A stretch of 64,000 bases of DNA from Agromyces kandeliae (GCF_009674665.1 NZ_WKJD01000012.1:62001-126000), one strand, 5' to 3'; positions 50,787 through 59,759 are shown, numbered from the stretch's first letter. Translations and numbers: made by a program. Notes: generated by a model not told the origin, from the letters alone.

Positions 50787-51926
50787 TCAGCGCTCCGGGC
50801 GGTACGCGAGCACCGGACCGACGACGGAGACCCGGACCTCGGTGCCGCGCGGCACGAACTCGGAGGCGGTGACCCGGGCGCGCAGCCGCACGCCGTCGGC
50901 GAGCGCGAGGGCCAGCATCGCATCGTGCCCGGTGTACTCGACGTCGGTCACGACCCCGTCGAGGCCCTCGGCGTCGCCGTCCAACGCGTCGGCGGCGCGG
51001 GCGCGGGCCGGGTCGGCGGCGGATGCCGCGTCCGCGCGCACCACGCGCAGTTCCTCAGGGCGCACCAGCACGGTCGCGTCGGCGCCGTCCTCGGGCACGA
51101 GGCCAGCGGCATCCGCCACCGGCACCGCCCGCAGCCGGCCGATCGACGTCGCGACCTCGTCGCCGTGGAGCACGCCGGGCAGGAAGACGGCGTCGCCGAC
51201 GAAGCCGGCGACCCACGGCGTCGCGGGCGTGCGGTAGACCTCCTCTGGCGTGCCGAGCTGCAGCACCTCGCCGCGGCGCATGACGGCCACGCGGTCGGCG
51301 ACCGAGAGCGCCTCCGCCTGGTCGTGCGTGACGAGGATGCCCGTGACGCCCTCGGCGCGCAGCAGCTCGCGCACCGCCGTGCGGAGGTCGGCGCGCAGCA
51401 TCGGGTCGAGCGCGCCGAACGGCTCGTCGAGGAGCACGAGCTCGGGTCCCGCGGCGAGCGCGCGGGCGAGCGCGACGCGCTGAGCCTGCCCGCCGGAGAG
51501 CTGGCCCGGCGCGCGTGCCGCGAGCGGGGCGAGGTCGACGAGGTCGAGGAGGCGCCGGACCTCGTCGGACTTCGCCGCCCGACGAGCGGCGCGCGACGAT
51601 CCGCGGCCCGCGAGCATGCCGAACGCGACGTTCTCGGCGACCGTGAGGTGCGGGAAGAGGGCCGCGTCCTGCGGCACCCAGCCGATGCGGCGCTTCTCGG
51701 GCGCGAGGTGGATGCCGTGCGTCGTCACCATGCGATGCCCGATCCGGATCTCGCCGGACTGCGCGCGGAGCAGGCCCGCGATGGTGCGCAGCAGCGTCGT
51801 CTTGCCGCACCCGCTCGGCCCCACGATCGCGAGCAGCTCGCCGTGCGGGACCTCGACGTCGACGGCGTGCAGCACCGGCCCGCCCTCGTAGCCGACCGTC
51901 AGGTCGCGCACCTCCAACCGGCTCAC
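50787..51926 (-). CDS. Iron(III) ABC transporter ATP-binding protein (FbpC-like)
   Basis: 379 aa. Walker A GPSGCGKTT, Q-loop GWVPQDAALFPHLTV, signature LSGGQAQRVALARA and Walker B LVLLDEPFGALDPMLRADL are intact. The C-terminal domain (about 235-375) is a TOBE/OB-type extension, with strands such as ADATVLVRPEELRVV and VRLRARVTASEFVPRGTEV, as in FbpC/PotA. The GTG at 51926 overlaps the permease stop (GTGA). It is the third gene of an iron-uptake operon read on the minus strand. Confidence 0.9.
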   Translation of the reverse strand: MSRLEVRDLTVGYEGGPVLHAVDVEVPHGELLAIVGPSGCGKTTLLRTIAGLLRAQSGEIRIGHRMVTTHGIHLAPEKRRIGWVPQDAALFPHLTVAENVAFGMLAGRGSSRAARRAAKSDEVRRLLDLVDLAPLAARAPGQLSGGQAQRVALARALAAGPELVLLDEPFGALDPMLRADLRTAVRELLRAEGVTGILVTHDQAEALSVADRVAVMRRGEVLQLGTPEEVYRTPATPWVAGFVGDAVFLPGVLHGDEVATSIGRLRAVPVADAAGLVPEDGADATVLVRPEELRVVRADAASAADPARARAADALDGDAEGLDGVVTDVEYTGHDAMLALALADGVRLRARVTASEFVPRGTEVRVSVVGPVLAYRPER

Positions 51927-53485
51927 GCGATCGCCTCCCGGGTCGCCTCACGTCCGGCGCGCGCGTCGGAGAGCAGGAACGCGGGCACCGCGGCGACCAG
52001 CAGCAGTGCGACCGCGTAGGGCGCGGCGGCGCCGTAGGCGGAGATGTCGGTGCGCTGCCAGAGCTCGACGGCGAGCGTGTCGGTGCCCGTCGGCCGCAGC
52101 ATGAGCGTCGCGGGCAGCTCCTTCATCGCCGAGACCGCGGCGAGGAGCGCGGCCGCGAAGATGCCGGGGCGCGCGAGGCGCGCGGTGACCGACCACCACG
52201 TGCGGGCGCGCGAGGCGCCGAGCGTGCGCGAGACGTCCTCGAGGGAGGTCGGCACCTGGCCGGTCGCCGCACGGATCGACCCGATGGCCTTCGGCATGAA
52301 CAGGATGCCGTAGCCGAACGCGAGCACGAGCGCCGTCTGGTACAGGGCCGGGACGACGCTCAGCGAGAAGAAGACGAGGGAGAGCCCCACGACGATCCCG
52401 GGCAGTCCGAGCGCGAGGTAGCCCGCCGACTCGATGCCCCGTACGAGCCGACCGCGGTGGCGGGCGGCGAGCACGCCGATCGGCAGGGCGAGCGCGACGG
52501 CCACGATCGCGCCGCCCGCGGAGAGCAGCACGGTGTTCCCGATCGCGCGCGCGAGGTTCGCCCCGTCGAACGCCTGCAGCGTCTCGGCCGTGAGCACGCG
52601 GCCGAGGAGCACCGACACCGGCACGACGACCGCCACGACGGGAACGAGGGCCAGCAGGAGGATGCCAGGGGCGGTCCACGGCCCGAGTCGCGTCATCCGT
52701 CGCCGACCTGCCGCGGGCGCGGCCTGGATGCGACGTGCGGCGCGCCCGCGGGCGACCTGCTCCCCGATCACGACGAGCAGTGCGAGCCCGACGAGCAGCA
52801 CCGCCAGGACCGCGGCCTCGTCACGGCTGAAGCTCGCCGAGTAGGCCTGCTGGATCGCGGTCGTGAGCACGGGGAAGCGGAACAGGGCGACGCCGCCGAA
52901 GTCGCTCAGCGTGTACAGGCAGACGAGCAGCGCGCCGGCCAGCACGGCCGGACGGATCTGCGGCCACGTTCCGAGCATGAACGAGCCGAACGGCCCGCGG
53001 CCGAGGGTGCGGGCGACGTCGTCGAGTCCGGTGCTGCCGATCCGCATGGCCGCGGCGACCGGCAGCGTGACGTAGGGCACCGAGACGAAGCTCAGCACGA
53101 GCCACGCGGCCCAGAAGCCCTTCATCGACGGCTGCCACGCGAGCCATCCGTAGGCCGCGAGGTACGACGGCATCGCGAGCGGGAGCGCCGCCAGCACGGC
53201 CCACGCGCCACGCCAGCGCACCCGGGCGCGCGCGAGCAGGAACGCGCTCGGTACGCCGAGCGCGACCGCGGTCAGGGTGACGGATGCTGCGAGCAGCACC
53301 GAGTTGCCCACGAGCAGGGGGATGCGCGGCCGGTCGAAGACCGCGGCGAGTTCGGCCGGGTCGGCCGAGGCCACCCGCACCACGAGGTGGATGACCGGGA
53401 TCGCGGCGAGGGCGACCGCGACGAGGGATGCCGCGATGAGCCCCCACGGGCGGCGGGGGCTCGGTGTCGCGACTCGATCGGTCAT
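51923..53485 (-). CDS. Iron(III) ABC transporter permease (FbpB-like, fused two-domain)
   Basis: 520 aa with about twelve membrane segments in two BPD-transporter halves, each with an EAA loop (DDVARTLGRGPFGSFMLGTWPQ and EDVSRTLGASRARTWWSVTARLA). This tandem arrangement is the FbpB/SfuB type. ATG 53485 lies 75 bp after the stop of the binding-protein gene. Confidence 0.9.
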   Translation of the reverse strand: MTDRVATPSPRRPWGLIAASLVAVALAAIPVIHLVVRVASADPAELAAVFDRPRIPLLVGNSVLLAASVTLTAVALGVPSAFLLARARVRWRGAWAVLAALPLAMPSYLAAYGWLAWQPSMKGFWAAWLVLSFVSVPYVTLPVAAAMRIGSTGLDDVARTLGRGPFGSFMLGTWPQIRPAVLAGALLVCLYTLSDFGGVALFRFPVLTTAIQQAYSASFSRDEAAVLAVLLVGLALLVVIGEQVARGRAARRIQAAPAAGRRRMTRLGPWTAPGILLLALVPVVAVVVPVSVLLGRVLTAETLQAFDGANLARAIGNTVLLSAGGAIVAVALALPIGVLAARHRGRLVRGIESAGYLALGLPGIVVGLSLVFFSLSVVPALYQTALVLAFGYGILFMPKAIGSIRAATGQVPTSLEDVSRTLGASRARTWWSVTARLARPGIFAAALLAAVSAMKELPATLMLRPTGTDTLAVELWQRTDISAYGAAAPYAVALLLVAAVPAFLLSDARAGREATREAIA

Positions 53486-53560
53486 GTCAGGTCCAGCGTA
53501 GGCGTGCGGGGCTGCGTTCCCGCCGGGTCTCCGGCCGCGGCATCCGCTCGCTCGACGGGC

Positions 53561-54580
53561 TCAGATGAGGCCGTCGTCGGCGAGGAGCTGCTGCGACTCG
53601 CCGACCGAGTCGAGGTCGCTGAGGTCGAGGCCCGGGTTCAGGAGCGTGTCGATCGCGGGCAGTCCCTCGGGGGCGTCGACGCCCGGCAGCAGCGGGTACT
53701 CGAAGGTCTCCTCGACGAAGTACCGCTGCGCCTCCTCGGAGACGAGGAACTCGACGAAGGCGCGCGCGGCGTCGTCGTCGGCGGCTCCGTTCAGGATGGC
53801 GGCGCCCGTGACGTTCACGATGCCGCCGGGGTCGCCGGGCAGGAACTTCAGCTGCGCGCGCATGTTCTCGGCGCCCACCTCCGCGGCCTGGCGGAACCAG
53901 TAGTAGTGGTTGATGAGGCCGAGTTGCGCCTGCCCGGTGTTCACGAGGTCGAGCGAGGCGAGGTTGTTCTCGGTGAGCTCGGGGTCGTTCGCGGCCATCC
54001 CGCCGACCCAGGCGGCCGCGGCCTCCTCGCCCTCGAGCACGCGCAGGGCGGTGATGAACGACTGGAAGCTCGCGTTGCCGGGTGCGAACGCCACCTCGCC
54101 CGACCACTCCTCGCCGGTGAGGTCGTCGACGGTGTCGGGCACCTCGTCCTCCGCGAGCTGCTCGCCGTCGTATGCGATGACGCGGGCGCGGCCGGTCACG
54201 CCGATCCACGAGTCGTCCTGCGAGGTGAAGCCGTCGGGGATCTGGTCGGCGAGCTCCGCCGGGATCTCGGCGACGAGGCCGGCGTCGGCGAGCGCGCCGA
54301 GCGCGCCGGCGTCCTGCGACAGGAACACCTCGGCGGGGCTGCGGTCGCCCTCCTCGAGGAGCAGCGCCGTGAGTTCGGGGGTCGCGGCGTAGCGCGCCTC
54401 GACGCGGATGCCGGTCTCCTCCTCGAACTGCTCGATGAGCGGCCCGACGAGGCCCTCGTCGCGACCGACGTAGACCGTGAGCGTCTCGGCGTCGTCGGCC
54501 GGCGCGGTGCATCCGGTCAGGGCGAGGGCCGCGGCCGCGAGGCCGGCTCCGGCGAGGACGATTCGGCGTCGTGCGCGCAT
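53561..54580 (-). CDS. Iron(III) ABC transporter substrate-binding lipoprotein (FbpA-like)
   Basis: 339 aa. A signal peptide with lipobox ALTGC is followed by the FbpA/FutA fold: TLTVYVGRDEGLVGPLIEQFEEETGIRVE, PAEVFLSQDAGALGALADAG and NHYYWFR, where adjacent tyrosines (HYYW) are typical Fe(III) ligands. It delivers ferric iron to the permease encoded next. The operon start has an IdeR/DtxR box 59-77 bp upstream, so it should be induced in iron limitation. Confidence 0.9.
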   Translation of the reverse strand: MRARRRIVLAGAGLAAAALALTGCTAPADDAETLTVYVGRDEGLVGPLIEQFEEETGIRVEARYAATPELTALLLEEGDRSPAEVFLSQDAGALGALADAGLVAEIPAELADQIPDGFTSQDDSWIGVTGRARVIAYDGEQLAEDEVPDTVDDLTGEEWSGEVAFAPGNASFQSFITALRVLEGEEAAAAWVGGMAANDPELTENNLASLDLVNTGQAQLGLINHYYWFRQAAEVGAENMRAQLKFLPGDPGGIVNVTGAAILNGAADDDAARAFVEFLVSEEAQRYFVEETFEYPLLPGVDAPEGLPAIDTLLNPGLDLSDLDSVGESQQLLADDGLI

Positions 54581-54638
54581 GGGCGTAGTGGCTCCAACGA
54601 TCGATGAGAAGGTGAGGGCCCGTCGAATGCGGGTGAAC

Positions 54639-54657
54639 TTAGCTTAGCCTCACCTGC
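54639..54657. promoter_or_regulatory. IdeR/DtxR-type iron box
   Basis: TTAGCTTAGCCTCACCTGC matches the actinobacterial iron-box consensus TWAGGTWAGSCTWACCTWA at most positions and is imperfectly palindromic. It lies upstream of the Fe(III) importer operon starting at 54580, in the right place to block its promoter when iron is sufficient. Confidence 0.82.
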
Positions 54658-54783
54658 GTTCGGACTCGACCTCGGGCGTCATCCGCGCCCCGGGCCGCCT
54701 CGCTCCCACCCGCACGTTCCGCGACTCGCGTTCGACTCGAGACGGCGGACCGGGCCCGTCCGCTCGTCTGGGAGAATCGTCCG

Positions 54784-55875
54784 GTGACCCCTGAGTTCCA
54801 GCCCCTGCACGACACCGCGTTCCGCGGCTTCGCCTCCGACAACTACTCCGGCGTGCACCCCGAGGTGCTCGCCGCGATCGCCGGGGCGAACGGCGGGCAC
54901 CAGGTCGCCTACGGCGACGACGACTACACCGGCCACCTCCACGAGGTGTTCGCCCGCCGGTTCGGCGACCCGGTCGAGGTGTACCCGGTGTTCAACGGCA
55001 CGGGCGCGAACGTCACGGCGCTGCAGTCGATGCTGCCTCGCTGGGGCGCGGTGATCGCGGCATCCACCGCCCACATCAACGTCGACGAGGGCGGTGCGCC
55101 CGAGCGCGTCGGCGGCATCAAGCTCCTGACGGTGCCGACGGACGACGGCAAGCTCACTCCCGAGCTCGTCGACCGCGAGGCGTGGGGCTGGGGCGACGAG
55201 CACCGCGCGCAGCCGCTCGTCGTGTCGATCACGCAGACCACCGAGCTCGGCACCGCGTACTCCGTCGACGAGGTCCGGGCGCTCGCCGACCACGCGCACG
55301 AGCGCGGGATGACGCTGCACATGGACGGTGCTCGGATCTCGAACGCGGCGGCATCCCTCGACCTGCCCCTGCGCGCGTTCACGCGCGATGCGGGCGTCGA
55401 CGTGCTGAGCTTCGGCGGCACCAAGAACGGGGCGCTGCTCGGCGAGGCCATCGTGGTGCTGAACCCCGCGGCATCCGAGGGCCTCAAGTACCTGCGCAAG
55501 CTGAACATGCAGCTCTCGTCGAAGATGCGGTTCGTCTCGGCGCAGCTCATCGCGCTGCTCGACGGCGACCTGTACCTCCGCAACGCGTCGCACTCGAACG
55601 CGATGGCCCGCCGCCTCCGCGACGCGCTCGACGCCGGCATCGCCGCGGGCGAGCTGCCCGGGCTCGCGTTCACGCAGCAGACCCAGTCGAACGGCGTGTT
55701 CGCGGTGCTGCCGGCCGGCGTGGCCGACCGGCTCCGCGAGCGGGGGTTCAAGTTCTACGACTGGGATGCCTCGCGGAACGAGGTGCGCTGGATGTGCTCG
55801 TTCGACACGACCGAGGACGACGTGGACGCCTTCGTGGCGGGCATCCGCGAGGAGCTCGCGCGCGCCGCGGCCTGA
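54784..55875 (+). CDS. Low-specificity threonine aldolase-like PLP enzyme
   Basis: 363 aa fold-type I PLP enzyme of the beta-eliminating lyase/threonine aldolase family. FASDNYSGVHPEVL, YGDDDYTGHLHEVF, NGTGANVTAL, AHINVDEGG, LHMDGARISNA and the PLP lysine in SFGGTKNGALLGEA are all in place. It probably cleaves L-threonine or L-allo-threonine to glycine and acetaldehyde. The GTG at 54784 lacks a ribosome site; GAGAAT lies 6 nt upstream. It shares its promoter region with the divergent iron operon. Confidence 0.9.
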   Translation: MTPEFQPLHDTAFRGFASDNYSGVHPEVLAAIAGANGGHQVAYGDDDYTGHLHEVFARRFGDPVEVYPVFNGTGANVTALQSMLPRWGAVIAASTAHINVDEGGAPERVGGIKLLTVPTDDGKLTPELVDREAWGWGDEHRAQPLVVSITQTTELGTAYSVDEVRALADHAHERGMTLHMDGARISNAAASLDLPLRAFTRDAGVDVLSFGGTKNGALLGEAIVVLNPAASEGLKYLRKLNMQLSSKMRFVSAQLIALLDGDLYLRNASHSNAMARRLRDALDAGIAAGELPGLAFTQQTQSNGVFAVLPAGVADRLRERGFKFYDWDASRNEVRWMCSFDTTEDDVDAFVAGIREELARAAA

Positions 55876-55993
55876 CCGGCCGGACGCCCGTCGGCGGCGC
55901 GTGGGGAATGTTCCGAGGATCCATGCGTTGTAATGCACTGGGACGACGGTGTCCCGGCAGAAGCATCGGAACCACTCGGAAGGCACCGTCACC

Positions 55994-56584
55994 ATGACCC
56001 TCGTCGACACCGCGTCACGTCACGCCCCCACCGACGCCCCGCTCATCGCGCCCCTCGTGGAGCGCTGGAGCCCGCGCGCGTACGACCCCACGGCCGAGCT
56101 CTCGGACGACACCATCCGGACGCTCCTCGAGGCCGCGCGCTGGGCGCCGTCGGCCAACAACGTGCAGCCCTGGCGCTTCATCGTCGCCCGCCGCGGCACG
56201 CCGGCCTTCGCCGCCGTCCACGACGCCCTCATGGGCTTCAACCAGGCCTGGGCGGACTCCGCCGCGGCGCTCATCGTGAACGTCGCCGAGACCGTCGACG
56301 AGACCGGTGCTCCCCGCCGCTGGGCGACCTACGACCTCGGCCAGGCGGTCGCCTACATGTCGCTGCAGGCCCAGCACGACGGGCTGCACACGCACCAGAT
56401 GGGCGGCTTCGACGCCGACCGGCTCGCCGAGGCGTTCGGCCTCGGCGCGGGCCTCGAGGTGATCTCCGTGAGCGCCGTCGGCAAGCTCGGCGACGCCGCG
56501 GCCCTGCCCGAGCCGCTCCGCGAGCGCGAGGTCGCCCCGCGCAGCCGCAAGCCGCTCGACGAGCTCCTCATCGCGGCGGCCTGA
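55994..56584 (+). CDS. Nitroreductase family protein
   Basis: 196 aa FMN-dependent nitroreductase-fold protein. VERWSPRAYDPTAELSDDTIRTLLEAARWAPSANNVQPWRF carries the FMN-binding Arg, Ser and Asn residues; DLGQAVAYMSLQAQHDGLHTHQMGGFD and the C-terminal RKPLDEL are typical. It may reduce nitro compounds, quinones or dehydrogenate small substrates. It is not the F420-linked FbiB C-terminal domain by length or motifs. ATG 55994 follows GGAAGG at 10 nt; an in-frame ATG at 55949 is less likely. Its end overlaps the LuxR gene by 17 bp. Confidence 0.88.
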   Translation: MTLVDTASRHAPTDAPLIAPLVERWSPRAYDPTAELSDDTIRTLLEAARWAPSANNVQPWRFIVARRGTPAFAAVHDALMGFNQAWADSAAALIVNVAETVDETGAPRRWATYDLGQAVAYMSLQAQHDGLHTHQMGGFDADRLAEAFGLGAGLEVISVSAVGKLGDAAALPEPLREREVAPRSRKPLDELLIAAA

Positions 56585-57770
56585 GCCTCGGCTCCCCGGG
56601 AACGGGGCGGAGGTCGCGAGCCGCGGCATCCGCCCCGTTCGCGTCGTCCCGGAACCCGCCCGAGACGACCGTGACGAGCCGTGCGAGATCGGCCTGCCGG
56701 TGCACGCCCGTCTTCTCGAAGACGTGCTGCAGGTGCACGCGCAGTGTCGACAGCGACACCCCGAGCCCCTCGGCCACGCGATCGAGACCGCCGCCGGCGT
56801 GCTCCGCGGTCACGGCCGCGGCGACGATCGCCTCGGCCGGCGTCAGGCCGAACACCGCACGCAGCACGTCAGGCGGGACGCCGCGCCCCCCGACCGGGTC
56901 GGTCACGACGACGAGCGCCGCCCAGTCGCGACCGGCGGCGACGCCGAACGGGATGACGTGCACGTAGCACGGCAGGCCGTCGGTGCGGTGGGCCCGCATC
57001 CGCCCGCCGACCCGCGTGCCGGAGGCGTCGGGCCGAGCCGCCCTCCGGAGCAGGCGCCGGAGTCCGTCCTGCTCCGCTGCGACGGACAGCAGCAGGCGAC
57101 CGCCCCGGTCGACGTGCACGGCCGTGCCGCGGCCGAGGAGGTCGGCGGCGGCCGGGTTCGCGTGCCGCACCCGTCCGTCGGCGTCGACGGCGAGCACGGC
57201 GGCGCCGAGCAGGTCGATCGTGGCGATCGCGCCGGCGCACCACCCCGTCCCCGCCTCGCGGTCGAGCCGCCGCTCGACGGCCACGGCCCGCTCGAGGTGC
57301 GGGAGGAACGGGCGCAGCAGGTCCGCGGGATCCTCCGAGCGCTCACGCCGGGGCGCGCTCCCCGCGATCACGACCCAGGTCAGCATCTCGCCGGCGCGGT
57401 CGACGACCCCGCAGACGCAGTGGTCCAGCCCGTTCGGCCGCGCCCAGTCAGCGAAGAACTCGCTGCGGCGCTTCTCCGCGGCGGTGACGACGTCGTCGCC
57501 ATCGATCGCGACGCGTTCCGTCGTCGCCCGCATCGCCCGGACGACGGGGTCGATGCGGGCGTAGCGCTCGCCGTACGCCCGCATCGCGACCTCGTCGAGC
57601 GCGATGTTCGCCGGGGTGAAGCGCCCCTCGGCAGGTCCGGAGACGAGCACTGCGGCGACGTCGCCGCCGACCACCGAGGCCAGGCCTCGCATGGCGTCCG
57701 TCCACGCGCCGGGCACCGTGGCTCCGGCGTAGATGAGGTCGACGACGTCCGCGTACTGTTCGGGGTCCAC
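56568..57770 (-). CDS. LuxR-family transcriptional regulator
   Basis: 400 aa. The C-terminal HTH (about residues 305-370) reads LTPAEAIVAAAVTAEHAG, LDRVAEGLGVSLSTLRVHLQHVFEKTGVHRQADLARL, close to the LuxR consensus with a weaker first helix. The N-terminal 290 residues look like two sensor domains (a GAF/PAS-like region around VLAVDADGRVRHANPAAADLLGRG). The GTG at 57770 has GGGAGGG upstream. An imperfect inverted repeat at 57806 in the divergent gap is a likely binding site. It may control itself and the secreted protein gene opposite. Confidence 0.85.
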   Translation of the reverse strand: MDPEQYADVVDLIYAGATVPGAWTDAMRGLASVVGGDVAAVLVSGPAEGRFTPANIALDEVAMRAYGERYARIDPVVRAMRATTERVAIDGDDVVTAAEKRRSEFFADWARPNGLDHCVCGVVDRAGEMLTWVVIAGSAPRRERSEDPADLLRPFLPHLERAVAVERRLDREAGTGWCAGAIATIDLLGAAVLAVDADGRVRHANPAAADLLGRGTAVHVDRGGRLLLSVAAEQDGLRRLLRRAARPDASGTRVGGRMRAHRTDGLPCYVHVIPFGVAAGRDWAALVVVTDPVGGRGVPPDVLRAVFGLTPAEAIVAAAVTAEHAGGGLDRVAEGLGVSLSTLRVHLQHVFEKTGVHRQADLARLVTVVSGGFRDDANGADAAARDLRPVPGEPRLRPPR

Positions 57771-57805
57771 GGTCCGGCCCTCCCGGCCTGAAAGTGAGCA
57801 AGATT

Positions 57806-57837
57806 CATGGTATGCCCGATCGGATGTTCATACGATG
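57806..57837. promoter_or_regulatory. Inverted repeat between LuxR gene and secreted protein gene
   Basis: CATGGTATG (57806-57814) and CATACGATG (57829-57837) are inverted arms matching at 8 of 9 positions, separated by 14 bp that include the palindrome CCGATCGG. It is 36 bp upstream of the LuxR GTG and 79 bp upstream of the divergent gene at 57917. Confidence 0.5.
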
Positions 57838-57916
57838 CGCTTGACACGAGACCCCGGTTGACTCTCGGGCGTGTCCGGGCGACCCGCGGACACGCCCACG
57901 AGAGATCGGAGCACCC

Positions 57917-58507
57917 ATGAGGTACGCACGCATCGCGGCCGCCGCGGCGGCCTCCGCCGCACTCGTCCTGGCCGGCGCGCCGGCGCAGGCCGCACCGAAC
58001 CCGCCGTTCCACGAGAACTGGAGCGAGCAGGAATCGCACATCGAGCAGGACGCGCATCCGGACTTCTGCCCGGGCATCGAGGACGACATCCTCTTCGAGG
58101 CCGACCTCTCCGGCACGTTCACGGCGGTCTGGCGCGGCGGCGAGCTCGCGTATGCGACCGCCACGTTCAACGTCACGGAGTCCTACACGAACCTGGCCAC
58201 CGGGAAGAGCTTCACCGGTCACGTCCACGGCGTGGACCACGACCTGGGCGTCGTGGACAACGGCGACGGCACGCTCACGGTCACGACCACCACCCAGCAG
58301 TCCGTCCGCTACGTGACCGACGACGGCCGGACGGTGTTCGTCGATGCCGGCCACTTCGAGTACCGGCTGCTCATCGACCACAACGGCACCCCGGGCGACC
58401 CGTCCGACGACGAGGTCATCGACTTCCTCGGCGAGGACGCCGCACACGGCCACTTCGACACGCAGGGCCGCGACTTCTGCGAGGACCTGGAGCTGTTCAC
58501 GGGCTGA
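57917..58507 (+). CDS. Secreted protein of unknown function
   Basis: 196 aa. The Sec signal ends at AQAAPN (about residue 27). The mature domain of about 170 residues is rich in beta strands (TFTAVWRGGELAYATATFNVTESYTNL, GKSFTGHVHGVDHDLGVVDNGDGTLTVTTTTQQ) and ends with a Cys pair possibility (DFCPGIED near the start, DFCEDLELF at the end), suggesting a disulphide joining the termini. I do not recognise the family. ATG 57917 follows GGAG at 8 nt. It is expressed divergently from the LuxR gene. Confidence 0.75.
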   Translation: MRYARIAAAAAASAALVLAGAPAQAAPNPPFHENWSEQESHIEQDAHPDFCPGIEDDILFEADLSGTFTAVWRGGELAYATATFNVTESYTNLATGKSFTGHVHGVDHDLGVVDNGDGTLTVTTTTQQSVRYVTDDGRTVFVDAGHFEYRLLIDHNGTPGDPSDDEVIDFLGEDAAHGHFDTQGRDFCEDLELFTG

Positions 58508-58554
58508 GCGACGATCCGCGGCTCATGCGTCCGGCATGACGGACCGCGGCGTCC

Positions 58555-58633
58555 GAACGGGAGGAACTTCCGGGCGACACGCCGTCGCGCTGCGGCCGAC
58601 ACGCCGCGTGCCGTCCGGAAGTTCCTCCCGAAC
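58555..58633. repeat. Palindromic intergenic repeat, copy C
   Basis: GAACGGGAGGAACTTCC at the left and GGAAGTTCCTCCCGAAC at the right bound a 79-bp element. The inner part has GGCGACACGCCG and CGACACGCCGCG, so the core is rearranged compared with copies A and B. It lies in the convergent gap between genes ending at 58507 and 58659. Confidence 0.8.
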
Positions 58634-58658
58634 CCCCGCGACCGCCGCCTCCGATGGC

Positions 58659-59708
58659 CTACGGCCGGAGCAGCACCTTGATCGCCCGACGCTCGTCCAT
58701 CGCGGCGTACGCCTCCGCAGCGTCGGCGAGCGGCAGCTCGAGGTCGAAGACCCGGCCGGGGCGGATGGCGCTCGAGCGCACGTCCGGCAGCAGCTCCTCG
58801 ATGTAGCCGCGCACCGGCGCGACGCCGCCGTTGACGCCGACGTTCCGGTTGAACATCGGCCGAACCGGAAGCTCGGGGCCGCCGTTCGGTGCGCCGACGT
58901 ACCCGACCATGCCGCCGGGCCGGGTCGAGCGCAGCGCCTGGTCCATCGACTCCTTGGTGCCGACGCACTCGAGCACGCGGTCGGCGCCGATGCCGCCCGT
59001 GAGCTCCTTCACGCGCGCGACGCCCTCGTCGCCGCGCTCCTCGACGATGTGCGTCGCGCCGAACTCGCGCGCGAGCGCCTGCCGGTCGGCGTGCCGCGAC
59101 ATCGCGATGATCGTGGTCGCGCCGAGGCGCTCCGCCGCGATGATCGCGCACAGTCCGACGGCGCCGTCGCCGACGACGGCGACCGAGTCGCCGGGGCCCA
59201 CGCCCGCCGACACCGCGGCGTGGTGGCCCGTGCCCATGACGTCGCTGAGCGCGAGCAGGCCGGGCACCTCGTCATCGGACACCGGATCCGGCACGACCAC
59301 GAGGGTGCCGTCGGCGAGGGGCACGCGCACGCGCTCGCCCTGACCCCCGTCGGCCGTGCCGCCGACGCGGTCCTCGCCGCCCCACCAGCTGCCCGAGAGG
59401 CACGAGGTGCTCACGCCGTTGCGGCAGTTCGCGCACGTGCCGTCGCACACGTAGAACGGCGCGATCACGAAGTCGCCCGCCTTCACCTGCGAGACCTCCG
59501 GCCCGACCGACTCCACGACGCCGACGAACTCGTGGCCGATCCGGTGCGGCGCGTGCGTGGGCGTCACGCCGCGGTACGGCCACAGGTCGGATCCGCACAC
59601 GCAGGCGGCGACGACGCGGACGATCGCGTCTCCACCGGTCGAGAGCGCGGGGTCGGGGACGTCCTCGACGCGGATGTCACGGGCGGCGTGGATGACGGTG
59701 GCGAGCAT
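58659..59708 (-). CDS. Zinc-dependent alcohol dehydrogenase
   Basis: 349 aa MDR enzyme. Catalytic zinc ligands are in CVCGSDLWPYRG and IGHEFVG; the structural zinc cysteines are in CDGTCANCRNGVSTSC. The Rossmann loop is VAVVGDGAVGLCAII. The pattern SWWGGEDRVGGTADGGQGERVRVPLADG is common in the actinobacterial 'zinc-dependent alcohol dehydrogenase family' group. The substrate is unknown. ATG 59708 is chosen because TAGGCT stands 7 nt upstream; the in-frame ATG at 59753 lies beyond it. Confidence 0.88.
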   Translation of the reverse strand: MLATVIHAARDIRVEDVPDPALSTGGDAIVRVVAACVCGSDLWPYRGVTPTHAPHRIGHEFVGVVESVGPEVSQVKAGDFVIAPFYVCDGTCANCRNGVSTSCLSGSWWGGEDRVGGTADGGQGERVRVPLADGTLVVVPDPVSDDEVPGLLALSDVMGTGHHAAVSAGVGPGDSVAVVGDGAVGLCAIIAAERLGATTIIAMSRHADRQALAREFGATHIVEERGDEGVARVKELTGGIGADRVLECVGTKESMDQALRSTRPGGMVGYVGAPNGGPELPVRPMFNRNVGVNGGVAPVRGYIEELLPDVRSSAIRPGRVFDLELPLADAAEAYAAMDERRAIKVLLRP

Positions 59709-59715
59709 GATTCCG

Positions 59716-59721
59716 AGCCTA
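59716..59721 (-). promoter_or_regulatory. -10 element of a probable leaderless promoter
   Basis: TAGGCT (minus strand) lies 7 nt before the ATG at 59708 and decides this start. Confidence 0.6.
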
Positions 59722-59759
59722 CGTGCCGCACCCGGCGGCGCGGCATCCGTCATCGCCGG

